DNA of 64,000 nt from Candidatus Thalassospirochaeta sargassi (GTDB lineage Bacteria; Spirochaetota; Spirochaetia; UBA9216), in contig JAQQAL010000024.1 of assembly GCA_028532855.1 (NCBI GenBank), forward strand, positions 114,615 through 178,614. The letters are read 5' to 3'. A program made the position numbers and the translations under genes. Shown one piece after another: positions 1-8,200 of the stretch. The notes below the pieces were generated by a model. That model was not told the DNA's origin. It saw only the letters and a program-made list of their open reading frames with translations, and did not search any database. How positions within the stretch are numbered: the first letter of the stretch is position 1; every line of letters starts with the position of its first letter.

Positions 1-1869
1 TTTCTTGACTGGGCCGGCAATCCCTCTTTGACTTTGACTGATGATTATCTTTTGATTGAAGATGCATATATACCGGGTGAGGATGGGCCACGTGATTTAA
101 AGGTTCCCAGAGCCGAGGACGGAACATTCCTTATAAACTGGCCGGCAAAAGGATACTGGGAAAGTTTCAGGCATCTGTCATTCTATTATATGGTTTTGCA
201 CAACTGGCAGGAAGAGGCTCTGATTGCCAGTCTAGGAAGTCTTGAGGCAGATAATTTCTTTACTTATTACGAAGGCGATCAGGATATTTTTGCCGGTTAT
301 GACTATGCAGAATCAATTAAGGCGGAGGTTCTCTCAGGAGGTGACAGAACTTACCTTCAGGATTACCGTGACTCAAGGGAATATTTCTATTCTGAGGTTG
401 GGAGTTTTATTAACGGTCAGAGCGAATCGGCAATAAGAGGGCAGATTCAGGATATTCTGGCTATGGAAGGTTTGTCCGATGCAGATACTGCCTATTATGA
501 GGATACCGATGCCTATGTTGAATCTTCATTTGCCGAAGTAAGGCTGATGTATGAAGATTATATGAAAACCCGTGAGATAATAAGAGAGGCAGTAGACGGT
601 TCTTTCTGTATTATAGGTTCATCAGCAACATCAACCTTTGATAGGGGAGTAAATCCGTTTTCAAAAGAGTATGCAAATGTAGGTACCCATGCTGCTGTAT
701 TCAATATGCTTATTCAGGACAGCTATCTTGATGATTCACCACAATGGCTGTCAATTTTGCTTGCATTTGTCATAACAATGCTGCTGTATATTATTATCCA
801 CCGGATGGATGCGCTGCCGACAATACTCTGGGGGATCGCGATTATCATTGTTCTTGCCGGGGTAGAAATTGCGGTATTCCTGCTGCTGGGAATATATATT
901 CAGCTGCTGACGCCTATACTTTCAGTGCTCTGTACATTCCTGTTTATCAGTGTTATGAAATTTCTGGAAACTGCAAGAGAACGGTCTTATATCAGGAGCG
1001 CTTTCGGTCATTATCTTTCTGATGCGGTTATTGAGAATCTGATAGATGATCCCGATAAACTCAGTCTGGGCGGTGAAAAGAAGTATATGTCCGCTGTATT
1101 CACCGATGTAAAGGGATTTTCAAGCATATCTGAAAAGCTTGATCCGACTGATCTTGTAAAGATACTCAATATGTATCTTACCGAAATGAGTAATCTTATT
1201 ATGGATCAGGGCGGAACAATCGATAAATATGAGGGTGATGCAATTATAGCCTTCTTCGGAGCTCCGGTTGAGTTTGATGACCACGCAAAACGTGCATGTC
1301 GGGCGGCAGTCCGGATGAAAAAGCTTGAGAATATTATGAACCAGCATTTTATGGAAGATGAACTTGTTCCTGACCCGCTTCTAACCCGTATAGGAATTAA
1401 TACGGGCGAGATGGTTGTTGGAAATATGGGAACAGCGCGTAAGATGGATTATACAATTATGGGGAATGCTGTTAACCTTGCAGCCCGCCTTGAGGGGGTG
1501 AACAAACAGTATAATTGCTGGAAACTTATCAGTTCAATGACTGCTGATGATCTTGGTGATGAGTTTGTTCTGCGTAAGCTGGACCGGGTCCGTGTTGTAG
1601 GAATCAATGAACCTGTTCGATTGTATGAACTTGTAGATGAGAGTGATCTTGCCAATGAGCAGACTGTTGAGGTTGTTGATTTATTCCATACAGCCCTTGA
1701 GCTTTTTGAAGACAAAAGATGGATTGAAGCCGGAGCTGAGTTCCAGAAAATTCTGAGTATCGCCCCTGAAGACGGACCAGCTGGAATATACATAAAGCGC
1801 TGTGAAGAATACAAGAAGAAAGCCCCCCCGGCAAACTGGGACGGTGTGTTTAATTTAACCACGAAGTAG
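1..1869 (+). CDS. CHASE2-domain adenylate cyclase (5' end outside window)
   Basis: Membrane-bound class III nucleotidyl cyclase that would make cAMP in response to an extracytoplasmic signal. The reading frame is open from base 1, so the start lies upstream; the TTG at 28 is not a credible start. The first ~240 visible residues are the end of a CHASE2 sensor, including its late FCIIGSSATSTFDRGVNPF-type block. About three hydrophobic helices follow (nt ~750-960), then the catalytic domain. The catalytic set looks complete: first metal Asp in FTDVKGFS (nt ~1100), Lys and second metal Asp in KYEGDAIIAFF (nt ~1225), the DYT adenine-selecting site and the Asn/Arg pair in NAVNLAARLEG (nt ~1465). 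A ~90-residue tail follows and may hold a TPR-like helix pair. I infer it is active and ATP-specific. Confidence 0.9.
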   Translation, partial: FLDWAGNPSLTLTDDYLLIEDAYIPGEDGPRDLKVPRAEDGTFLINWPAKGYWESFRHLSFYYMVLHNWQEEALIASLGSLEADNFFTYYEGDQDIFAGYDYAESIKAEVLSGGDRTYLQDYRDSREYFYSEVGSFINGQSESAIRGQIQDILAMEGLSDADTAYYEDTDAYVESSFAEVRLMYEDYMKTREIIREAVDGSFCIIGSSATSTFDRGVNPFSKEYANVGTHAAVFNMLIQDSYLDDSPQWLSILLAFVITMLLYIIIHRMDALPTILWGIAIIIVLAGVEIAVFLLLGIYIQLLTPILSVLCTFLFISVMKFLETARERSYIRSAFGHYLSDAVIENLIDDPDKLSLGGEKKYMSAVFTDVKGFSSISEKLDPTDLVKILNMYLTEMSNLIMDQGGTIDKYEGDAIIAFFGAPVEFDDHAKRACRAAVRMKKLENIMNQHFMEDELVPDPLLTRIGINTGEMVVGNMGTARKMDYTIMGNAVNLAARLEGVNKQYNCWKLISSMTADDLGDEFVLRKLDRVRVVGINEPVRLYELVDESDLANEQTVEVVDLFHTALELFEDKRWIEAGAEFQKILSIAPEDGPAGIYIKRCEEYKKKAPPANWDGVFNLTTK

Positions 1870-1882
1870 AGCTTTGCTGATT

Positions 1883-1909
1883 CACAACCCGGTGTATAGG
1901 CGGGTTGTG
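1883..1909. terminator. Hairpin after the cyclase gene
   Basis: A perfect 9-bp inverted repeat (CACAACCCG / CGGGTTGTG) with a 9-base loop lies 14 bases after the cyclase stop. It is followed by TAAAAATTG rather than a run of T, so it is a weak intrinsic terminator at best and could be an mRNA 3'-end stabiliser. Confidence 0.5.
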
Positions 1910-1950
1910 TAAAAATTGTGTAACATTGAAGTACATACTCTCTCTTATTG

Positions 1951-1979
1951 TTGAAAGTTTATTAGTGAAATGGTAATTT
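1951..1979 (+). promoter_or_regulatory. Candidate promoter for the second cyclase-like gene
   Basis: TTGAAA at 1951-1956 and TAATTT at 1974-1979 are 17 bases apart. This places a start site ~12 bases before the led GTG gene at 1998, which has a GGAGG ribosome site at ~1989-1993. The -10 box is poor, so the call rests mainly on spacing. Confidence 0.4.
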
Positions 1980-1997
1980 ATACGTCCCGGAGGAATT

Positions 1998-2909
1998 GTG
2001 CTTGAACCATCATTAATCAATGAAACTGCAGAGTTAGTTTCACAGAATTTCAGTGCTGACGAGATAGACAGGATAGGCGGTATGCTGATAAAGGGCTACA
2101 GCAGCCATAATATCTGCGGAGAGGCTGAGCATATCACCTTCTCATCGGGCAAAGCCTCAAGAATCCTGATTTCATATATGAACAGCAAGCGAAAGACCTT
2201 TGATCTATTAAAGCTTTTAATTGAACTTGACGGGAGTTCTCTGAGCGGTAAGCCCATCGCGCTTAAAGGTCTGGAAGAGTATCTGAATAAGTTAACCCGG
2301 ACTGGAGTAGTATATGACTTTCATAAACGAAAGATACATCACAGCAGGAAGGATGTTGAAAACCTTGTTAACTGGGGAGCTCTTAAAGAGGGAAAATACT
2401 ACGGTTTTACCATAATCAGTCTTGATATTGTCGGAAATTCAAAACTGGTTAAGGCTCACGGATTGAAAAAAATGGAAAAAGTCTATTTTCATTTAAGACA
2501 GTTCATAACCAATAAGGTGTATGAATATGATGGTAGAATATGGAGTTTTGCCGGAGACGGGGGTATAATTGCGTTCACCGCGAAGGGGAATGAGCAGCGG
2601 GCAGTATTATGCGCTTTGGATATACAATCATCGCTGCCTGTTTTCAACCTGCGGCCGGAGATCCCTATAAAGGATAAGATCATACTCAGGCTCGGGCTGG
2701 ACTGCGGTAAATTCAGGTTTTCAATGGATACAGGCCATATTGTCTCAGATGCAATCAATTATGCGGCCCATCTTGAAAAATCGGGAACCGAACCCGGGCA
2801 GATATCAATATCCTCCAGAGTGAAGAAAGAGCTGAATGCTAAAATGGGTAAATATTTCCCTAATCCATTTGAGTTTGAATCTGAACGTTCTTTTACTTCC
2901 TGTTTGTAA
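1998..2909 (+). CDS. Divergent class III cyclase-like protein with N-terminal helical domain
   Basis: Soluble protein of 303 residues starting at GTG, with GGAGG just upstream. The C-terminal half (about residues 135-285) has the class III cyclase fold signature: SLDIVGNSK with the first metal Asp, WSFAGDGGIIAF with the second, and SDAINYAAHLEKSG followed by PGQISIS. The Lys normally before GD is Ser, and the Arg of the NxAAR motif is His, so ordinary adenylate cyclase activity is doubtful. It may use another nucleotide, or bind without catalysis. Residues ~15-75 form a small helical domain that loosely recalls the effector-associated/death-like adaptor domains of bacterial conflict and signalling proteins; that comparison is from memory and weak. 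It follows another cyclase gene on the same strand. Confidence 0.7.
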   Translation: MLEPSLINETAELVSQNFSADEIDRIGGMLIKGYSSHNICGEAEHITFSSGKASRILISYMNSKRKTFDLLKLLIELDGSSLSGKPIALKGLEEYLNKLTRTGVVYDFHKRKIHHSRKDVENLVNWGALKEGKYYGFTIISLDIVGNSKLVKAHGLKKMEKVYFHLRQFITNKVYEYDGRIWSFAGDGGIIAFTAKGNEQRAVLCALDIQSSLPVFNLRPEIPIKDKIILRLGLDCGKFRFSMDTGHIVSDAINYAAHLEKSGTEPGQISISSRVKKELNAKMGKYFPNPFEFESERSFTSCL

Positions 2910-2999
2910 TAATAATTAACGGTTCTTAAACAATATTATCCTTGCCTCAATAATGAATAAATTATTAACTTAATTGTAATGTAAAGTAAGGAGAGTTAC

Positions 3000-3608
3000 A
3001 TGGCTAACAGAGCATTGAAGATTATTATCCCGATTGCAATCGTGGTAATTCTTATTCTTATCATCTACGGTTCTTTTACCGGAACCTACAACAAAATGGT
3101 TACTATGGAAGAAGGGGTCAAGGCTTCCTGGAGCCAGGTAGAGAACCAGTATCAGAGAAGACTTGATCTAATTCCGAATCTTGTTGAGACTGTAAAGGGT
3201 TATGCTTCACATGAAAGTGATACTCTGACGGCTGTGGCGGAAGCACGCGCGAGTGCAGGCGGAGTTATGAATATGTCGGATGACCTATTAGATGATCCTG
3301 CTGCATTTGAACGATTTCAGGAGGCGCAGTCCAGCCTCGGCGGAGCCCTGCAGCGTCTGCTTGTTGTTACCGAGAATTATCCGGAGCTGAAGGCCAATCA
3401 GAACTTTCTGGCTCTGCAGGATCAGCTGGAGGGAACTGAGAACAGGATTTCTGTTGAGCGAAAGAGGTTTAACGACAGTGTTCAGTCATATAACACATAT
3501 ATTAAGCAGTTTCCTAGAATGATAATTGCCAATATGGCGGGATTTGACGAGAAACCGTATTTTGAAGCATCCTCGGGCGCCGAAAACGCTCCCAAGGTAG
3601 AATTTTAA
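3000..3608 (+). CDS. lemA: LemA family protein
   Basis: 202-residue membrane-anchored protein: one N-terminal transmembrane helix (about residues 7-27), then the LemA helical bundle facing outward. Family marks are YNKMVTMEEGVKASWSQVENQYQRR, RLDLIPNLVETVKGYASHE and the late ISVERKRFNDSVQSYN block. Length is typical. The ATG is preceded by AAGGAG six bases away. It is the first gene of a three-gene set with two TPM-domain proteins, a common LemA/YgcG pairing of unknown biochemical role, probably in envelope maintenance. Confidence 0.93.
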   Translation: MANRALKIIIPIAIVVILILIIYGSFTGTYNKMVTMEEGVKASWSQVENQYQRRLDLIPNLVETVKGYASHESDTLTAVAEARASAGGVMNMSDDLLDDPAAFERFQEAQSSLGGALQRLLVVTENYPELKANQNFLALQDQLEGTENRISVERKRFNDSVQSYNTYIKQFPRMIIANMAGFDEKPYFEASSGAENAPKVEF

Positions 3609-3619
3609 GGCGGCATTTA

Positions 3620-4294
3620 ATGGCGGATATTAAATTCAGCGATGAAGAAATAAAAAGAATCAACAAGGCTGCAGCACATGTTGAATCGGTATCGTCCGGG
3701 GAGGTTTTGACAGCGGTAATTCGGGAAAGTTCGAATTATGCAGCCGCTGAGCTTCTGTTCTCGGTAATAGGCGGTTTTATCTATTACCTGATAGCGCTCG
3801 GGTTTCACAGCGGTATTGAATCTGCAGTATCGAAAATGTTCTGGCTGCCCCAGGCCTGGCATATTACAGCATTCTATGGAGCAAGTACGATAGTTATTAT
3901 CGGGCTGATATATATTCTGACCAATATTCCCGGTTTTGACCGAATGATAGTTCCTAAGCCAATTATTGCCCGCAGCGTTCATCGGCGGGCACTTGTCCAT
4001 TTTACAGAATCAGGGGCTGTGAATACCCGAGACCGTACAGGAATCTTATTCTTTATTTCAATGCGCGAACGGCGTGTAGAGATAATTGCAGATGAGGGTA
4101 TTAACGCGAAGGTTCAGCCCGGAGACTGGGAAGATATACTGAACAACCTTCTTGCAGCGATTAAAGAGGGGAAGGCTGCTGAGGGACTTGAGAAGGCAGT
4201 GCTTGATTGTGCTGAAATACTGGGTGAGCATTTTCCCGTTAAGGGCGACGACACGAATGAGCTTCCCGACGGGATAGTTTTTCTGGAGGACTGA
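3620..4294 (+). CDS. TPM-domain membrane protein
   Basis: 224-residue protein with a TPM (TLP18.3/Psb32/MOLO-1-like) domain. It has no signal peptide. Two hydrophobic segments (about residues 45-65 and 85-105) interrupt the domain, and the TPM core with FFISMRERRVEIIADEGIN lies at about 135-160. It follows lemA by 11 bases and ends 2 bases before the next TPM gene. It resembles the second TPM protein often found beside lemA and ygcG-type genes. The function of the group is not known. Confidence 0.8.
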   Translation: MADIKFSDEEIKRINKAAAHVESVSSGEVLTAVIRESSNYAAAELLFSVIGGFIYYLIALGFHSGIESAVSKMFWLPQAWHITAFYGASTIVIIGLIYILTNIPGFDRMIVPKPIIARSVHRRALVHFTESGAVNTRDRTGILFFISMRERRVEIIADEGINAKVQPGDWEDILNNLLAAIKEGKAAEGLEKAVLDCAEILGEHFPVKGDDTNELPDGIVFLED

Positions 4295-4296
4295 GC

Positions 4297-5115
4297 ATGA
4301 AGAAAAGAATACTTAAATCCTTAGTTCTATCGTTGGCTCTGTTCGCTGTAGGCAGTACCCAGGCTTTCGCTCTGAATATCCCCAAACTAGACAGCCCGGT
4401 TGTAGACAAGGCCGGGGTTATTTCAAATAACGATGAGGCTGTAATTGAGCAGATGCTCTATGAGCTTGAACAGACAACCGGCGCCCAGCTTGCCGTCCTG
4501 ACTGTTCCGGATCTTGGCGACGAATCACTTGAATCGTATTCAATTGCCGTTGCGGACGAATGGGAACTGGGGCAGGCTGGTGAAGATAACGGCGTCCTTA
4601 TTCTTCTTGCCCTTCGCGAGCGTAAGGTCAGAATTGAGGTTGGCTACGGGCTTGAGGGAGATTTAACTGATGTTAAATCGGGTTACATTATCCGCGAGTT
4701 AATGCTGCCACAGTTCAGGGACGGCAATTATGCTCAAGGTATTTATGACGGTGCATCCGCTGTGAGCGGTGTAATCCTTCAGACGGCTGATATATCTGCT
4801 GAGGAGATTGCAGCAGCTGAGCAGGCGGCTCAGCAGAATAACAGGTCGAGCCGAGCTGGAATTCCGTTTAACCTGGTTGTTTTTTTCATTATCATTGTTT
4901 TTTCATCCATTAGTAGACTAGGTCGCCACGGAAGATACGCAAGACGCCGCGGAGGCATTCTTCCATGGTTATTTCTGGGCTCTATGATGGGGTCAGGAAG
5001 GCGATACGGCAGGGATGACGATTTCAGAGGCGGCGGTTTTGGCGGTGGCGGCTTCGGCGGCTTCTCCGGTGGAGGCGGCAGCTTCGGAGGCGGCGGTGCT
5101 TCAGGGGGCTGGTAA
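4297..5115 (+). CDS. YgcG-type TPM-domain exported protein with Gly-rich tail
   Basis: 272 residues: a signal peptide (residues ~1-25, ending near AFA), a TPM domain (about 35-165, with DKAGVISNNDEA, TGAQLAVLTVPDLGDESLE, GVLILLALRERKVRIEVGYGLEG), one transmembrane helix (~188-206), then an Arg-rich loop and a Gly/Ser/Phe low-complexity tail. The domain sits outside the inner membrane. Last gene of the lemA set, followed by a strong terminator. Members are thought to act in membrane or envelope quality control, but the activity is unsettled. Confidence 0.9.
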   Translation: MKKRILKSLVLSLALFAVGSTQAFALNIPKLDSPVVDKAGVISNNDEAVIEQMLYELEQTTGAQLAVLTVPDLGDESLESYSIAVADEWELGQAGEDNGVLILLALRERKVRIEVGYGLEGDLTDVKSGYIIRELMLPQFRDGNYAQGIYDGASAVSGVILQTADISAEEIAAAEQAAQQNNRSSRAGIPFNLVVFFIIIVFSSISRLGRHGRYARRRGGILPWLFLGSMMGSGRRYGRDDDFRGGGFGGGGFGGFSGGGGSFGGGGASGGW

Positions 5116-5138
5116 AACAAGTCTGATAAAAATAATAG

Positions 5139-5175
5139 CGGGATTATCCTGGTTTCGATAGTCCCGTTTTTTTTT
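5139..5175 (+). terminator. Intrinsic terminator of the lemA-TPM operon
   Basis: A 10-bp stem (CGGGATTATC / GATAGTCCCG, one G-T wobble) at 5139-5148 and 5157-5166 with an 8-base loop, followed directly by nine T (5167-5175). Confidence 0.95.
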
Positions 5176-5211
5176 GCTTTAACATTTTTACATGATTATA
5201 GCTTTCACTTG

Positions 5212-5240
5212 TTGACTTAAATTAGTCATATGACTAATCT
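5212..5240 (+). promoter_or_regulatory. Promoter of the activase-tetR operon
   Basis: TTGACT at 5212-5217 and TAATCT at 5235-5240 are 17 bases apart. The first of two palindromic operators (5221-5238) fills the space between the boxes, so a bound repressor would block RNA polymerase. Confidence 0.7.
5221..5238. promoter_or_regulatory. Palindromic operator 1 (TTAGTC-N4-GACTAA)
   Basis: A perfect 18-bp palindrome, ATTAGTCATATGACTAAT. It shares the core TTAGTC-N4-GACTAA with the palindrome at 5245-5266; the centres are 26 bases apart. Its size and symmetry suit a TetR dimer, and a TetR gene is the second gene of the operon, so autoregulation is the likely use. Confidence 0.85.
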
Positions 5241-5244
5241 ACGT

Positions 5245-5266
5245 TTGTTAGTCGGGCGACTAACAA
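5245..5266. promoter_or_regulatory. Palindromic operator 2 (TTAGTC-N4-GACTAA)
   Basis: Arms of 10 bases (TTGTTAGTCG / CGACTAACAA) around a two-base centre, with the same core as operator 1. It lies just after the expected transcription start. The two sites match in TTAGTC and GACTAA but not in the four central bases, which is typical of a repeated regulator site. Confidence 0.85.
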
Positions 5267-5297
5267 AATACAGAATATATTAATGAGGTTCTTATAT

Positions 5298-8200
5298 ATG
5301 GATACAATCCTTAAAGCGGGTCTGGATATCGGATCAACAACAGTGAAACTTGTTTTACTTAATCAGAATGATGAAATTGTTTTCAGCCGATATGCAAGGC
5401 ACATGGCCAATGTAAAGAGCAGTGTTGCAGATTTACTTGAAGAAGCCTACGGGATGTTTCCCCACAATGAATTAACGATCAGCGCTGCAGGTTCAGCCGG
5501 TATTTCAATTGCCCAATGGTTGGGAATACCATTTGTTCAGGAGGTCATTGCGGGGACAAAGGCAATTGAGACTTTTATTCCTGAAACAGATGTAGCGATT
5601 GAGCTTGGTGGAGAGGATGCAAAGGTTACATATTTTTCAGGTGTTCCTGATCAAAGGATGAATGGTACATGTGCTGGAGGAACCGGGGCCTTTATTGATC
5701 AGATGGCCGTCTTGCTGCAGACAGATGCTGCAGGTTTAAATGAAATGGCTCGATCTGCGACTACAATATATCCCATAGCAGCCCGATGTGGTGTTTTTGC
5801 TAAAACTGATATACAGCCTCTTCTTAATGAGGGTGGGGCTAAAGAAGATATTGCAGCTTCAATTCTACAGGCGGTTGTTAACCAGACCATCGGAGGTCTG
5901 GCTCAGGGAAAACCAATCAAAGGAAATGTCGCTTTTTTAGGCGGGCCTTTGTACTTTTTATCAGAGCTTAGAAAAAGATTTATTATCACACTGGATTTGA
6001 ATGATGAGAATGTTATTTTCCCCGAAAATTCTCAGTTCTTTGTTGCTCTTGGCGCTGCACTGGAATCTGAAAAAGAAAAATGTATATCTTTCCAGTCGCT
6101 GCATGAAAGGGTTCCAGGGCTTCTGAATGCCAATGTTGTTGAGGTTAAAAGACTTTCTCCGCTTTTTAACGATCAGGCTGAACTTGAATCTTTCAGAGCG
6201 CGACATGAGAAGGCCCGGGTTAAAAGGAGAGAGCTGGCCGGGTATTCAGGCAAATGTTATCTTGGAATAGACGCCGGTTCTACAACAACAAAGGCAGCTC
6301 TGATTGATGATGAAGGTGCGCTGCTGTACTCCACATACGGAAGCAATGAAGGAAGCCCTCTTAATTCTACAATTAAAATTATTAGAGAACTCTATTCAAT
6401 TCTTCCGGAAAAGGCTGAAATTGCAAAGGCAACGGTTACCGGCTATGGTGAAAAGCTATTGAAGGCTGCCCTGAAACTGGATATTGGCGAAATAGAAACT
6501 GTTGCCCACTTCAAGGCCGCCGCATTTTTTCTTCCCGGAGTTGATTTCATTCTTGATATCGGCGGGCAGGACATGAAATGTCTGAGAATAAAAGACGGTG
6601 TGATTGATGAGATACTACTGAATGAGGCATGTTCTTCAGGCTGCGGGTCATTTATTGAAACCTTTGCAATTTCGATGGGTACTCCAGTGAAAGATTTCGC
6701 TATAACAGCTCTTACTGCAGAACAGCCGGTAGATCTCGGGTCACGCTGTACGGTCTTTATGAACTCCAGGGTTAAACAGGCTCAGAAAGAAGGGGTTTCC
6801 GTTGGTGATATTTCCGCCGGTCTTTCTTATTCAGTAATAAAGAATGCAATTACCAAGGTTATCAAGGTCAAAAATCCGGAGGATCTCGGTGAAAAGATAA
6901 TTGTACAGGGCGGCACATTCTATAATGAAGCTGTTTTGAGAGCGTTTGAGCAGATATCCGGCAGAGAGGCTGTCCGACCTGATATTAGCGGAATCATGGG
7001 GGCATTCGGGGCTGCATTGATATCAAAAGAACGCAGCAGTGAAAATGATAAATCTGAAATGCTTAATCCGGATGAGATTGAATCATTTCAGGTGACAACA
7101 AGCCTGAAGAGATGCGGTCTCTGCGGCAACAACTGTCTCCTTACTCTGAGCTCATTTTCTGATGGACGGGTCTTTACTTCTGGTAATCGTTGTGAAAGAG
7201 GCGCCGGTGTTGAGAGGTCAAAAAAGGATAAACTTCCTAATCTTTACGATTACAAATATAAAAAACTATGTTCCTACACTCCTCTAAAGAAAGAAGATGC
7301 TGTAGCTACAGTCGGGATTCCGCGTGTTCTGAATATGTATGAAAATTATCCTTTCTGGTTTACCTTTCTCACAGGTCTTGGTTACAGGGTAGTTCTCTCA
7401 AAGCCATCGGATAAGAAGCTTTTTGATTCGGGGCTGGATACAATACCGGCCGAATCAGTTTGTTATCCTGCCAAACTTGTTCATGGACACATAGTAGATT
7501 TAATGAAGAAAAATGTAGATATGATATTTTATCCTTCAATTCCTTTTGAAAAACAGGAGGATGAGGGTGCAAATAACCATTATAACTGTCCAATTGTGGC
7601 AACATATCCCGAAGTAATACGAACCAATATGGATGATGTCGCATCGGATAACGGCCCGGAGTTTCTGGCGCCATTTTTGAGTCTTAATGACGCGGAAAAG
7701 CTTGGAAAGCGTCTGAAGCAGATTTTTGGTGAACGTGGATTCTCAAGCCAGAAGATAAAAGATGCCCTGACCCGGGCAATGAAAGAGCGGGAGAGTTTCA
7801 AGAAGGATATTCAAAAGGAAGGTGAAGAAACACTTGAGTATATAAAGCAGAATAAAATACAAAGTGTAGTTCTTGCCGGGAGACCCTATCATGTGGATCC
7901 TGAGATTAATCATGGAATTCCTACTCTCATAAATGAAATGGGGATGGCAGTACTATCAGAAGATTCAGTTTGTCATCTGGCAGAAGTGGACAGACCACTG
8001 AGAGTTGTTGATCAATGGGTTTATCATTCCCGTCTTTATTCAGCGGCCCGCTTTGTTGCTTCTAATCCATACCTTGAAATGGTTCAGCTTAATTCATTCA
8101 GCTGCGGTATCGATGCCGTAACCACCGACCAGGTACAGGAAATACTTCAGGGATATGGAAAGATTTTTACTGTGCTGAAGATTGATGAGGGTAATCAGCT

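Noticed and set aside
4830..5120. Pro-rich 96-codon minus-strand frame
   Set aside because: It is the reverse of the Gly-rich tail codons of the YgcG-type protein and has no start signals.
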